From Methylopila jiangsuensis (GTDB lineage: Bacteria > Pseudomonadota > Alphaproteobacteria > Rhizobiales > Methylopilaceae): a stretch of 64,000 nt of DNA. A model generated the notes under the pieces. It did not search any database and was not told the origin of the DNA. It saw nothing but the letters and a program-made list of their open reading frames with translations. Every line of letters starts with the position of its first letter. Positions within the stretch are counted from its first letter, which is position 1. Shown one piece after another: positions 54,523 through 63,980 of the stretch. A program made the translations under genes and the position numbers. The stretch covers positions 366,542 to 430,541 of the forward strand of contig NZ_BSFK01000016.1 in NCBI RefSeq assembly GCF_027922305.1, in the 5' to 3' direction.

Positions 54523-54649
54523 CGGCCCGCGCTTGCGGCCGGCTTCGCCCGTCGCCACATGCCTCCCGGCCCAAGCCCCTCACGCCTCCGCGCGGGTTGA
54601 CCGCACCGCCGCGCGGGAGCATGAGAGGCGCCGAAGGAGTTCCGGCCCC

Positions 54650-55255
54650 ATGCAGAAGTTCACCACCCTGACCGGCGTCGCCGCGCCGCTGCCGCTGATC
54701 AACATCGACACCGATATGATCATCCCGAAGCAGTATCTGAAGACGATCAAGCGCACGGGACTTGGCAAGGGGCTGTTCGCGGAGCTGCGCTACGACGCGG
54801 ACGGCGCCGAGAACCCGGACTTCGTGCTGAACAAGCCGGCCTATCGCGACGCGGAAATCCTGGTGGCCGGCGACAATTTCGGCTGCGGCTCCTCGCGCGA
54901 GCACGCGCCCTGGGCGCTGCTGGACCAGGGCATCCGCTGCGTGATCTCCACGTCCTTCGCCGACATCTTCTACAACAACTGCTTCAAGAACGGCATCCTG
55001 CCGATCCGCGTGTCGCCCGAGGACCACGCCAAGCTGATGGACGACGCGGAGCGCGGCGCCAACGCCCGGCTGACGATCGATCTGGAGGCGCAGGAGATCC
55101 ATGGCCCCGACGGCGGCGTGGTGCGGTTCGACATCGACCCGTTCCGCAAGCGCTGCCTGCTGGAGGGGCTCGACGACGTCGGCCTGACCATGCAGAAGCA
55201 GGACCGCATCGCGGACTACGAGACGGCCCTCGCCGCCGCGCGCCCCTGGGCCTGA
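54650..55255 (+). CDS. leuD: 3-isopropylmalate dehydratase small subunit
   Basis: 201 residues from the ATG at 54,650 with AAGGAG ten bases upstream. Small swivel-domain subunit of the isomerase that converts 2- to 3-isopropylmalate in leucine synthesis. [16 protein letters not shown] near the N-terminus and [14 protein letters not shown] around the substrate-binding Ser/Arg are diagnostic. The large-subunit gene leuC is not in this window, as usual where leuC and leuD are separated. Confidence 0.96.
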   Translation: MQKFTTLTGVAAPLPLINIDTDMIIPKQYLKTIKRTGLGKGLFAELRYDADGAENPDFVLNKPAYRDAEILVAGDNFGCGSSREHAPWALLDQGIRCVISTSFADIFYNNCFKNGILPIRVSPEDHAKLMDDAERGANARLTIDLEAQEIHGPDGGVVRFDIDPFRKRCLLEGLDDVGLTMQKQDRIADYETALAAARPWA

Positions 55256-55345
55256 CGCGCCCTTTCACCCTCCGACGTTTCCCCGGCGCCGTGGCCCGCC
55301 TCGACAGGCGGGCCCCGGCCGCACCCGCATGACGAGGCCTTGCAG

Positions 55346-55729
55346 ATGACCCGCCGCCTGATCTCCACCGGCTCCCCCTTCGAGAAGACCGCGGGCTACA
55401 GCCGCGCCGTGGTCGACGGCGACTACGTGTTCGTCTCCGGCACCACCGGCTACGACTACGTGGCCATGAGCATGCCGGAGGGCGTGGTGGCCCAGGCCCG
55501 CAACGCCTTCGCCACCATCGAGAAGGCGCTGAAGGAAGCCGGCGCCGGCTTCGCCGACGTGGTCCAGACCCGCTACTATCTGACCGATCCGGCGGACGCC
55601 AACGACCTGTTCACGGTCACCGGCGCGATCTTCGGCGAGATCCGTCCGGCCAACACCCTCATCGTCTGCCAGCTGCTGAAGCCGGAGATGAAGGTGGAGA
55701 TCGAGGTCACCGCCCGCATCGCCCGCTGA
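55346..55729 (+). CDS. RidA family protein
   Basis: 127 residues from the ATG at 55,346 (MTRRLISTG), with GAGG eight bases upstream. YjgF/YER057c/UK114 fold: SRAVVDGDYVFVSGTTG, NAFATIEKALKEAGAGFADVVQTRYYLTD, and the late IVCQLLKPEMKVEIEVTARI. The conserved Arg before YYLTD fits an imine deaminase, but several RidA subgroups lack that activity. Probably cotranscribed with leuD, 90 bases upstream. Confidence 0.92.
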   Translation: MTRRLISTGSPFEKTAGYSRAVVDGDYVFVSGTTGYDYVAMSMPEGVVAQARNAFATIEKALKEAGAGFADVVQTRYYLTDPADANDLFTVTGAIFGEIRPANTLIVCQLLKPEMKVEIEVTARIAR

Positions 55730-55980
55730 GGGGCGTCCGGTCGTCCACAGCCGCGCGCGACGGCCGTCCGCCGTTCCGGACGGAGCGAGGCGCGCGGCTA
55801 TGTCTCAGTGTCCGCCTGAGGGCCGAAGCGCGCGGCTCTTCCCGGACAGCCGCCGCCCCGACCGCCCGAAGCGCCTCCGTTCGCGCCGCCCGGCGGGCGG
55901 AAGCGGCAAGACACTCTTGATGGCGAAGGGGGCGTGAAGGGTTGCCAATTCCGGCGGCTTTCGCTAAAGCAAGCGCCGTC

Positions 55981-56056
55981 GCCGCTTTAGCTCAGCTGGT
56001 AGAGCACATCATTCGTAATGATGGGGTCGCGTGTTCGAGTCACGCAAGCGGCACCA
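55981..56056 (+). tRNA. tRNA-Thr(CGT)
   Basis: 76 bases including encoded CCA. Acceptor stem GCCGCTT pairs with AAGCGGC. D-loop AGCTCAGCTGGTAGAGC, anticodon loop ATTCGTAAT with CGT, and T-loop GTTCGAGTC are all in place. Confidence 0.96.
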
Positions 56057-56501
56057 CGTCCCAGCCTGAGGACGTCAAGGCGCCCAGGTGACCGGGGCGC
56101 CGCGGTCCTGGAGGCGCAGCCAGCCTCCTGCGGGAAGGGCTGACGGGTCCCAGGCGCCGAGCCCGCCTCTCGAAAACGCTTTAGCCGCCCAGTCCACCTT
56201 CCTGACCCAGGCCGCGCGATTTACGGCGCAGACGGTCTGTCGTGGTCGGAGCCGCGTGTGGCGAGCAGCGGCATAGCCGCGCCTCCAGCCTCCTATCGGC
56301 TCGTCGGTCGGCGCCGCCTCCGCGTCGGGACCGCCCGCGGCGTCGGGCGCCTTTGACCCTCACCCTGCGCGCGAGCCCAAAGAAAACGTCCGCCCGCACG
56401 TCCCATCCGCGTGCGTCCGATCGTCATCGCTCATGAGCCGAACCGTCCGCGCTCAGGGGAGCGACGGTCGGCGGGCGCGTAAGCGACGGGGGATGCGGAA
56501 C
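56057..56501. other. Leader region of STN-type TonB receptor
   Basis: No gene seen. GC-rich with several short hairpins. A cobalamin riboswitch was looked for because a BtuF-like protein follows, but no B12-box element was found. It probably carries the promoter recognised by the ECF sigma factor encoded downstream. Confidence 0.35.
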
Positions 56502-58952
56502 ATGGCGCGGGCGAAAGACGTGACTTCGAGGACAGGCCGCCGTGGCGTCGCCGCGCTCGCGGGCGCGCTGCTGGCGGCTCAGGGCGTTCCCGGAGCGGCG
56601 GCGCAGACCGCCGCGCCTGCGCAGGCGACCGCCGCGGCCGCGATCCCGGCCGGCCCGCTGTCCTCGGCGCTGAACCGGTTCGCGGCCCAGACCGGCCTGC
56701 AGGTCCTCGCCGACGCGGACGTGACCCGTGGGCGACGTTCCAGGGGCGCCGGCGCCGGCCTCGCGCCGGACCGGGCGCTCGCGGCGCTGCTGGCGGGCAC
56801 CGGCGTCAGCGGCCGGATCGTCGACGGCGCCCGCGTGGAGCTCGCCGCCGAGCCGATCGCGAACGCGGCGCTCGTGACGGGGCAGGTGGCGGACGACGAG
56901 ATCGCGCTCGACGCCATCACCGTCTACGGCGAGAAGGCGGCGCGGGATTCCTCGCGGACCTATGCGAGCGTCGGCGTGGTCACCGAGCAGGACCTCCGCG
57001 ACTCCAGCCCCCGCGACACGGCCCAGGCCTACAACCGCCTCGCCAACGTGCGATCATTCCCTTCAGCCGAGGGGAATTCGAGCATCGTGATCCGCGGCCT
57101 GAACGCCGAAGGCGTGACGGCGCCGGGCCGCGCCGCGCCGGTCGTCTCCGTCCTGATCGACGGCGCCCCCCAGAACATCGAGGCCATCCGCCGCGGCAGC
57201 CGCGGCGTCTGGGACGTGGAGCAGATCGAGGTCCTGCGCGGACCCCAGTCGACGCTGCAGGGCCGGAACTCGCTCGGCGGCAGCATCGTCATCAAGACGA
57301 AGGATCCGACCTTCGAGCCGGAGGTCGTGGTCGACGGCTCGCTCGGGACCGAGGATTCGAAATCCGCCGCCTTCGCGGTGTCCGGCCCGCTGGTCAAGGA
57401 TCAGGTCGCGCTGCGCATCGCGGGCCAGATCGCGCGCGAGGACAAGGACATCGAGTTCCTGGATTCCAGCCTCGATAAAGAGCGCCGGGACGAATTCGAA
57501 CAGATCCGCGCCAAGCTGCTGCTGACGCCCGACGCCCTGCCGGGTTTTTCCGCGCTGCTCAGCGTCAGCCGAACCCATGACAAGCCGGGCTGGAACTTCG
57601 TGACCGGGCCCGACTTCTTCGACCGCCGCTTCGATCCCGGGACCAGCGTCAGCTCGGAGTTCCGCGACACGAAGGTCAACCGTTACGGCGCGGAGCTGGC
57701 CTACGAGTTCTCGCCGGGATGGAAGCTGACTTCGCTCACCACCTTCTCGGAGTCCGACCTCGACATCAGCACGCCCGCCGGTGCGGGCTGGCAGCGCGAA
57801 GGAAACCGAAAAGGCAAGGATTTCTCACAGGACGTGCAGCTGAACTTCAACCCCGGGGACTCCAGACTGTCGGGCGTCGTGGGCTTCTTCGCCGGCCGCT
57901 ACACCAGCGATACGGCGGACCTCTCCGCGACCACCGCGCTTGCGCCCTACGGCATCCCGAACGCGGTGGTGCAGGACCTGACGACCGCGCTCAAAACGAC
58001 GTCGATCGCCGCCTACGCGGACCTGCGGTACAAGCTGCACGACCGCTGGACTCTGATCGGCGGCGGCCGCCTGCTGAGGGAGAAGGTCGGAGCGAAAAAC
58101 GACGGCGTGGCGCTCGATCTCGACGCCACCCTCGGGTGCCTCTTCGCCGGTTGCCCCGTGCCGGTCTATGGCTCGCTCAACGAGCGGAGCTCCGTGAGCA
58201 AGACCGTCTTTCTCCCCAAGTTCGGTCTGGCCTACGATCTCACAGAGAGCCAGACGATCGCCGCGACGGCGGCGAAGGGCTACCGTTCCGGCTTCTCGGA
58301 GGTCGTCGCCGGCGCGACGACGCTCCGCAAGATCGCCCCGGAATACATGTGGTCCTACGAGCTGGCGTACCGTTCGAAGTGGTTTGACGACCGCCTGCAG
58401 ATCGACGCCAACGCATTCTACTACGACTACAAGGACCAGCAGATCCAGTCCTTCAACCCGGCCTTCCCGGGCCAGACGATCACGGAGAACGGCGGCGAGT
58501 CGCACGCCTATGGCGCGGAGATCGAGGCGCGCTGGCGCCCGATCGACGAACTGACGCTGTTCTCCAACGTCGGTCTGCTCAAGACGGAATTCGACAAGGC
58601 GCTGACCACGGCGGGCGACGTGAGCGGCAAGGAGTTTCCCCAGTCTCCGGCCGTCACGCTGGCGATGGGCGCCCACTGGAAGCATCATTCGGGCTTCTTC
58701 GCCGGCGCCGACGCCTCCTACACGGACGGCTTCTTCAGCACGGGAGACCTAGCCAACACCCGCAGCCGTTACGTCAAGTCGTTCACGCTGGTCAACGCCA
58801 CGCTCGGCTACGAGATGAAGCACGCCACGATCGCGCTGTTCGCGCGCAACCTGTTCGACAAGCAGTACCTGACCGGCATCGACTCCACGGGGTTTTCCGC
58901 CGCGATCGGCGACGGCCGGGTGGTGGGCGTGCGCGGAACCGCACGGTTCTGA
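56502..58952 (+). CDS. TonB-dependent receptor with STN signalling domain
   Basis: 816 residues from the ATG at 56,502; an ATG at 56,493 is possible. Signal peptide, then a secretin/TonB short N-terminal (STN) domain (AIPAGPLSSALNRFAAQTGLQVLAD...LAALLAGTGVSG), the mark of transducer receptors that signal through FecR to an ECF sigma factor. Plug: YNRLANVRSFPSAEGNSSIVIRGL, EQIEVLRGPQSTLQGRNSLGG. The barrel ends VVGVRGTARF. Its stop overlaps the binding-protein start, tying it to the iron-siderophore importer behind it. Confidence 0.94.
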   Translation: MARAKDVTSRTGRRGVAALAGALLAAQGVPGAAAQTAAPAQATAAAAIPAGPLSSALNRFAAQTGLQVLADADVTRGRRSRGAGAGLAPDRALAALLAGTGVSGRIVDGARVELAAEPIANAALVTGQVADDEIALDAITVYGEKAARDSSRTYASVGVVTEQDLRDSSPRDTAQAYNRLANVRSFPSAEGNSSIVIRGLNAEGVTAPGRAAPVVSVLIDGAPQNIEAIRRGSRGVWDVEQIEVLRGPQSTLQGRNSLGGSIVIKTKDPTFEPEVVVDGSLGTEDSKSAAFAVSGPLVKDQVALRIAGQIAREDKDIEFLDSSLDKERRDEFEQIRAKLLLTPDALPGFSALLSVSRTHDKPGWNFVTGPDFFDRRFDPGTSVSSEFRDTKVNRYGAELAYEFSPGWKLTSLTTFSESDLDISTPAGAGWQREGNRKGKDFSQDVQLNFNPGDSRLSGVVGFFAGRYTSDTADLSATTALAPYGIPNAVVQDLTTALKTTSIAAYADLRYKLHDRWTLIGGGRLLREKVGAKNDGVALDLDATLGCLFAGCPVPVYGSLNERSSVSKTVFLPKFGLAYDLTESQTIAATAAKGYRSGFSEVVAGATTLRKIAPEYMWSYELAYRSKWFDDRLQIDANAFYYDYKDQQIQSFNPAFPGQTITENGGESHAYGAEIEARWRPIDELTLFSNVGLLKTEFDKALTTAGDVSGKEFPQSPAVTLAMGAHWKHHSGFFAGADASYTDGFFSTGDLANTRSRYVKSFTLVNATLGYEMKHATIALFARNLFDKQYLTGIDSTGFSAAIGDGRVVGVRGTARF

Positions 58953-59875
58953 TGCGGCGCGCGCTCGGCGTTCTGCTGGCGGCTCTGGCGTTCGCCTCGA
59001 CCTCGGCGGCTGAGGCCTGCGAGGGACGGCTGTTCGCCGGCGGCGACGTGCTGGGCGCGCCGCTCTGCCTGCCGGCGGCGCCGAAGCGCATCGTGGCGCT
59101 CGATCCGACCTTCAGCCTCGGCATGGCGCTCGAACTCGGGGCTCCGGTCGTCGCCGCCCCGATGTCGGGCATGAGCGACAAGGCGTTGAAGGCGCGCGCG
59201 GAAGCGGCCGGCGTCGCCGACATCGGGACCTTCGAGCAGCCGAGCCTCGAGCGCGTCATCGCCCTGAAGCCCGACCTCATCATCGGCAGCGGGTTTCTGG
59301 GCGCGAAGGCGCAGGAGATGGCGGCGCGGATCGCGCCCGCCGCCCTGATCACCGCCAGCGACTGGAAAGCGTTCTACCTCACGCTCGCCGAGGTCGCCGG
59401 CCGGGCGGACGCCGCGAGGGGCGTCTTCGACGCCTACCAAAGCCGCGTCGCGAACATCCGCGCCCGCATGCCGGACGTGAAGGTCTCGGTGATGCGCATC
59501 ACCCCCTGGGACTTTCAGGTCTATCTCGACAAACCCGGAGCCTACGCCCCTTTCGCGGTGATGCGGGAGGCCGGCGTGAAGCGAACCGCCTACGAGACGT
59601 CCGAAAGCGGTCCCGGCGTGAAGCGTCCGGACTGGGAGGAGCTGGCGGCGCTCGACGGCGACGTGCTGCTCTACATCGTCGGCGGCGCGAACGACTCCGA
59701 CCGCAGCGGACGCCACGAGCAGGTGATCTCCAACCCGCTGTGGCGCATGCTGCCGGCGGTGAAGGCGGGCCGCGTCCATCGCGTCGACGCGGCCACCTGG
59801 ATGGAGTTCAGCGGGCTCGCCTCCGCCAACCGGGTCCTCGACGACATCGAGCGATACGTGCTGACGACGCCGTGA
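58952..59875 (+). CDS. Siderophore ABC transporter periplasmic binding protein
   Basis: 307 residues with a signal peptide ending ASTSAAEAC. FepB/FecB class III binding protein: PKRIVALDPTFSLGMALELGAPVV, then LERVIALKPDLIIGSGF, and WMEFSGLASANRVLDDIERYV. It overlaps the receptor gene (TGATG) and the first permease gene (GTGA), so the four genes form one translational unit. Carries the ferric siderophore from receptor to permease. Confidence 0.93.
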   Translation: MRRALGVLLAALAFASTSAAEACEGRLFAGGDVLGAPLCLPAAPKRIVALDPTFSLGMALELGAPVVAAPMSGMSDKALKARAEAAGVADIGTFEQPSLERVIALKPDLIIGSGFLGAKAQEMAARIAPAALITASDWKAFYLTLAEVAGRADAARGVFDAYQSRVANIRARMPDVKVSVMRITPWDFQVYLDKPGAYAPFAVMREAGVKRTAYETSESGPGVKRPDWEELAALDGDVLLYIVGGANDSDRSGRHEQVISNPLWRMLPAVKAGRVHRVDAATWMEFSGLASANRVLDDIERYVLTTP

Positions 59876-60891
59876 GCGGCCGCGCGGGGTTCCGGGCGGG
59901 CGGCGCCCGCCGGGCGGCGGCTCTGGTCGCGCTCGCCGGCCTGCTCGCCGCCGTCGGGTTCTGGTCGCTGTCCGCCGGGTCGACGCCCTATGCCTTGGGA
60001 ACCGTGCTCGACGCCCTCATCGCCAATGACGGTTCGCGCGACCACCTCGTCATCGCGACCATCCGCGCGCCGCGGCTGCTCGCGGGCCTCGGCGTGGGCG
60101 CGGCGCTCGCGGTCGCCGGCGCCATCATGCAGGCCGTCACCGGCAACCCGCTGGCGTCGCCCGGCCTGATGGGCCTCAACGCCGGCGCGGCTTTCGCCGT
60201 GGTGCTGGCGACCGCGGTGGCGGGCGCCTCGACCGGCGACGCGGTGGTCTGGCCGGCGTTCGGCGGCGCGGCGGCTGCGGCCGTCGTCGTCTACGGGCTC
60301 GGCGCGACGGGGCGGGGCGGCGCGACCCCGCTCAAGATCGTTCTGGCCGGCGCGGTGGTGTCCGGCTTCCTGGGCTCCCTGACCGCCGCCGTGCTCGTGC
60401 TCGACAAGGGCGCGATGGACACGGTGCGGCTGTGGACCGCCGGCTCGCTCGCCGGGCGCACAGCGGAGCAGGTCCAGACGGTGGGCCCGTACATTCTCGC
60501 GGGCCTCGCCGTGTCCCTGCTCCTCGGCCGGGCGCTCAACGCCCTCAGTCTCGGCGCCGACGCGGCGCGCGCGCTTGGCCAGAACGTGCGCTTCTGGCGT
60601 CGGGCGTCCATCGTCACGGTGGTGCTGCTGGCGGGCGGCGCCGTGGCGCTCGCCGGGCCGATCGGCTTCGTGGGCCTCGTCACGCCCCACATCGTCCGCA
60701 TGCTCGCCGGGGCGGACCACCGCTGGGCCATCCCGTTCTGCGCGCTGGGCGGCGCGCTGCTGCTGACGGCGGCGGACGCCGCCAGCCGCACGCTGCTCGG
60801 CTCGGGCTTCCCGGCCGGCGTCACCATGGCGCTGATCGGCGCGCCGTTCTTCATCCATCTCGCCCGTCGGCGGATCGGCGCCGCGCCATGA
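59872..60891 (+). CDS. FecCD-family siderophore ABC permease, first subunit
   Basis: 339 residues from a GTG overlapping the binding-protein stop. About nine to ten membrane helices. FecCD/BtuC motifs: IRAPRLLAGLGVGAALAVAGAIMQAVTGNPLASPGLMGLNAGA and GPIGFVGLVTPHIVRMLAG, the region that contacts the ATPase. Forms a heterodimer with the next gene product. No ATPase gene follows within the locus. Confidence 0.93.
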   Translation: MSGRAGFRAGGARRAAALVALAGLLAAVGFWSLSAGSTPYALGTVLDALIANDGSRDHLVIATIRAPRLLAGLGVGAALAVAGAIMQAVTGNPLASPGLMGLNAGAAFAVVLATAVAGASTGDAVVWPAFGGAAAAAVVVYGLGATGRGGATPLKIVLAGAVVSGFLGSLTAAVLVLDKGAMDTVRLWTAGSLAGRTAEQVQTVGPYILAGLAVSLLLGRALNALSLGADAARALGQNVRFWRRASIVTVVLLAGGAVALAGPIGFVGLVTPHIVRMLAGADHRWAIPFCALGGALLLTAADAASRTLLGSGFPAGVTMALIGAPFFIHLARRRIGAAP

Positions 60892-61874
60892 CGCGGGCGG
60901 TCATGGGCATGGCGGCCCTGATCGCCCTGCTGGCCCTGGCGGGCCTGAAGCTGGGCGACGTCGCCTTCTCCTGGTCCGACCTGTTCGCCGCCCTGGCCGA
61001 TCCCGCCGGCGCGCCCTCCGACGCCGTCCTGATCCTGTTCGATCTCCGCCTGCCGCGCGTCCTGCTGGCGGGGCTCGTCGGCATGGCGCTGGCGCTGGCG
61101 GGCGCGATCACCCAGGCGATCCTCCGCAACCCGCTGGCCGAGCCCGGCACGCTCGGCGTCAACGCCGGGGCGGCGCTCGCCGTCACCGTCGTGCTGGTGG
61201 CCTTCCCGGCGGCGCCGGCCGGCGTGACGCCGTGGGCGGGCTTCGCCGGCGCGGCCATGATGGCCGCCGCCATCCATGCCCTCGCCGGGCGCAGGGCCGC
61301 GACCTCGCTGCGCATCATCCTGATCGGCGTCGGACTGAGCGCGCTGGCCGGCGCCGCGATCACGCTGCTCACCGCTTTCGGCGACGCCCGCGACGCGCAT
61401 CGCGCCCTGCTCTGGCTCTCGGGCAGCGTCTACGGCGCGACCTGGGGTCAGGTCGGGACGCTCGCTCTGGTTCTGGCGCCGGCCGCCGCGCTGTGCGGAC
61501 TGGCGTCGCGGGCGCTGGACGTGGCCTCCCTCGGCGACGTGGCGGCGCGCGGGGTCGGGCAGGACACGGCGCGGTTTCAGGCCGTCATGATCCTGCTCTG
61601 CACGCTGATCTCCGGCGCCGCGGTCGCGATGTCGGGGCTGATCGCCTTCGTAGGGCTGATCGCGCCTCACGCGGCGCGACGGCTGGTCGGCCCGCGACAT
61701 GCCCGAATTCTTCCGGTCGCGGCCCTGATCGGCGCCGTCATCGTCATGGCGGCCGATCTGACCGGCCGGATCGCGCTGTCCCCGCTCCAGCTGCCCGCCG
61801 GGGTGCTGACGGCGCTGATCGGCGCGCCGGTGTTCGCCGCGCTCCTGTGGCGGCGCAGCGCGTCGTTGAGTTGA
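60888..61874 (+). CDS. FecCD-family siderophore ABC permease, second subunit
   Basis: 328 residues, start overlapping the previous stop (ATGA). Same fold: LRLPRVLLAGLVGMALALAGAITQAILRNPLAEPGTLGVNAGAAL and SGLIAFVGLIAPHAARRLVG, with about nine helices. It ends the run of overlapping genes. The ATP-binding subunit needed for transport is not encoded next to it and must be supplied from elsewhere. Confidence 0.93.
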   Translation: MTRAVMGMAALIALLALAGLKLGDVAFSWSDLFAALADPAGAPSDAVLILFDLRLPRVLLAGLVGMALALAGAITQAILRNPLAEPGTLGVNAGAALAVTVVLVAFPAAPAGVTPWAGFAGAAMMAAAIHALAGRRAATSLRIILIGVGLSALAGAAITLLTAFGDARDAHRALLWLSGSVYGATWGQVGTLALVLAPAAALCGLASRALDVASLGDVAARGVGQDTARFQAVMILLCTLISGAAVAMSGLIAFVGLIAPHAARRLVGPRHARILPVAALIGAVIVMAADLTGRIALSPLQLPAGVLTALIGAPVFAALLWRRSASLS

Positions 61875-62192
61875 ACGCCGAAAGGCGCGCCGCAGGCGCC
61901 CGAATTGTTGTGACGGGGCAACACCCCTGACGCGATCGCGCCGTGGCCGCGCGGTCGGCGGCCGCGTCCCTGATGCGGCGTCAGCGAAGGAACTGAAGCG
62001 CTTGGCGGCTCCGCGGCGCGCGGCGGCGAACGCCAGCTTTGATCCATTCTAAAACATTGATATTGCGTACTTTTATGCGCCCATCAAAGGATAGCTCCAG
62101 CGGGCTGGCGCCATCGTCGTCCGGGCTGGTTTTCGCCGCCCGGACGATCGCGATCGCGCCGCCGATGACGGGTGCGGGACGACTCCAGGGCT
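61875..62192. other. Gap between permease and ECF sigma genes
   Basis: No gene. Positions 62,040-62,085 are AT-rich and hold TTCTAAAA at 62,047-62,054, which resembles half of the alphaproteobacterial Irr iron-control element. A full inverted repeat was not seen. Probably the iron-controlled promoter of the sigma/FecR pair. Confidence 0.35.
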
Positions 62193-62744
62193 ATGGCGAC
62201 GCTCACTGGCGCATTGACGGGGCTGTCGGCCGACGACGGCCGGGACCTGCTGAACCGGGCCATCGAGGCGCATTACGAAGAGATGATCGCCGCGGCGCGC
62301 CACGGCGGCAGGACCCGGGCCGCCGCGCTCGACATCGTCCACGACCTCTATGTGAAGCTCGCCGCGCGGCCGGAGCTGCTGGCGGAAAAGCGCTCGCTCG
62401 GCGCTTTCCTGCGCCGGGCGGTGGTCAATCTCGGGGTCGACCGGTTCCGGCGCGAGCGCTTGGAAGGCCGTCTGTTCTCGGGGACCGAAGACGAGGCGGC
62501 GGCCGTGGCGGCCTCGTCTCCCGCGCCCGATCAGGCGCTCGACGCGGACCGGCGCATCGCGTTTCTGCGGCGCGTGATCGGCGACCTGCCGCCGCGCCAG
62601 CGCGCGGCCTTCGTGCTGCACCGGATGCACGGGCTGTCGTCCGCGGAGATCGCCGGGCGCCTCGGGATCTCCCGCAACATGGCCGACCGCCATCTCCGGC
62701 GCGCCTTCGCCCATTGCCTCGATCGTCTCGCGGAGTTCGACTAA
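62193..62744 (+). CDS. FecI-type ECF RNA polymerase sigma factor
   Basis: 183 residues from the ATG at 62,193 (MATLTGALTG); a GTG at 62,172 is an alternative. Sigma-70 region 2 (DIVHDLYVKLAARPEL...SLGAFLRRAVVNLGVDRFRRER) and region 4 (VIGDLPPRQRAAFVLHRMHGLSSAEIAGRLGISRNMADRHLRRA). Activated through the STN receptor and FecR, it would transcribe the receptor/importer operon at 56.5 kb. The FecR gene follows after 63 bases. Confidence 0.93.
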   Translation: MATLTGALTGLSADDGRDLLNRAIEAHYEEMIAAARHGGRTRAAALDIVHDLYVKLAARPELLAEKRSLGAFLRRAVVNLGVDRFRRERLEGRLFSGTEDEAAAVAASSPAPDQALDADRRIAFLRRVIGDLPPRQRAAFVLHRMHGLSSAEIAGRLGISRNMADRHLRRAFAHCLDRLAEFD

Positions 62745-62807
62745 GAGTCCGGGACGCGCCCCGTCGTTCGTCAAGACATCGGGGCGTCGAGGCTCCGGGA
62801 GCAGGCA

Positions 62808-63752
62808 GTGGGCGACAGGGATACGGCGGCGATCCGGCGGCGGCGGCACGCGCAGGCCGCGGACTGGCTGCTGCGGCGGCAGGACGCCGACCTCTCCGAG
62901 GACGACCACGCGCGGTTCGAGGCGTGGCGCGCGTCGCCCGAGAACGCCGAGGCCTACGCCGCCGCCGAACGCCTCATGGGCGACGCCCGCGCCGCGATCG
63001 CGGGCGACGCCGCGCTTCGCTCCACGCCCGCCCCCAAGGGAGGCGCGCGCAAGCCGATCGTCGCCGGGCTGCTGGTCCTGGCCGTGGCCGGCGGAGCGTT
63101 CCTCGCCCTGGACGGCCCCATGCGGCTTCGGGCCGACCGGATCGCGGGCAAGGGGGAGACCCCGGTCTTCACCCTTGCCGACGGCTCGACCGTCCAGCTC
63201 AACGCGTCCTCCGCCATCGCCGAAGACATCTCCGCCCGCGGCCGGACCATCCGGCTGCTGCGGGGGCAGGCCTATTTCCAGGTGACGCCCGATCCGGACC
63301 GGCCGTTCACGGTGGAGGCGGGCGACGCGAGCGTGACCGCGCTCGGCACCGCCTTCGACGTCCGGCTCGGCGCGGCGGAGACCGACGTGGCCGTGACCGA
63401 GCATGCGGTGCTGGTGGAGTTCCGGAGCGCGCGGCCGCCGCTGCGTGTGGACGAGGGCGAGCAGGTCGCCTACCAGCCCGCTTCCGGAGAGGTGACGCGC
63501 GGCCAGGACGCCGCTCTCGCCGCCTCCTGGCGCAGCAACCGTCTGGTGGTCGACAACAGGGATCTGGCTTTCGTGGTCGAAGAGCTGAACCGAAGGTTCC
63601 CGGGCCGTGTGGTGATCGCCCGTCCGGGCCTCGCCGCCCGGAAGGTGTCGGGCGTCATCGACCTGGCGGACAGGGCTCAGGCGCTGGCCTTCATCGCCAG
63701 GGCGCTCGGCGTGGAGGTCGTGAGGCTGGGGCCGCTCGTCGCCCTGATCTGA
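62808..63752 (+). CDS. FecR family anti-sigma / sigma regulator
   Basis: 314 residues from a GTG. Cytoplasmic N-terminal domain with QAADWLLRRQDADLSEDDHARFEAW (FecR N-terminal, binds the sigma factor), one membrane helix at about 84-104 (PIVAGLLVLAVAGGAFLALDG), then the periplasmic FecR domain (FTLADGSTVQLNASSAI, GQAYFQVTPDPDRPFTVEAG, ALGTAFDVRL) and a C-terminal STN-like DUF4974 segment (VVEELNRRFPGRVVIA). Relays the receptor's STN signal to the sigma factor. Confidence 0.94.
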   Translation: MGDRDTAAIRRRRHAQAADWLLRRQDADLSEDDHARFEAWRASPENAEAYAAAERLMGDARAAIAGDAALRSTPAPKGGARKPIVAGLLVLAVAGGAFLALDGPMRLRADRIAGKGETPVFTLADGSTVQLNASSAIAEDISARGRTIRLLRGQAYFQVTPDPDRPFTVEAGDASVTALGTAFDVRLGAAETDVAVTEHAVLVEFRSARPPLRVDEGEQVAYQPASGEVTRGQDAALAASWRSNRLVVDNRDLAFVVEELNRRFPGRVVIARPGLAARKVSGVIDLADRAQALAFIARALGVEVVRLGPLVALI

Positions 63753-63900
63753 GCGCCATGAACCGATGCCGCGCCGCAGGTTCCGCCGCCGGCGGGCCGG
63801 GCGGCCGAGGTTTCCACGCCACGTCGTCCACATCCGCTTGACTTGGCGCAGCCGTCTTTTTTATATCACGCCGCATCGCGCGGCCAAGACGCCCGCGTCG

Positions 63901-63977
63901 GGCGGAGTAGCTCAGCTGGTTAGAGCAGCGGAATCATAATCCGCGTGTCGGGGGTTCGAGTCCCTCCTCCGCTACCA
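63901..63977 (+). tRNA. tRNA-Met(CAT), elongator type
   Basis: 77 bases including encoded CCA. Acceptor GGCGGAG pairs with CTCCGCT (first pair G-T). D-arm AGCTCAGCTGGTTAGAGC, anticodon loop AATCATAAT with CAT, T-loop GTTCGAGTC. The sequence matches elongator tRNA-Met of alphaproteobacteria and not the initiator type. Confidence 0.93.
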
Positions 63978-63980
63978 ACG

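Noticed and set aside
56057..56501. Possible cobalamin riboswitch before the STN TonB receptor
   Set aside because: A BtuF-like protein follows, but no B12-box (GCCACTG-type) element or conserved core was found, and the STN/FecI/FecR set points to siderophore control.
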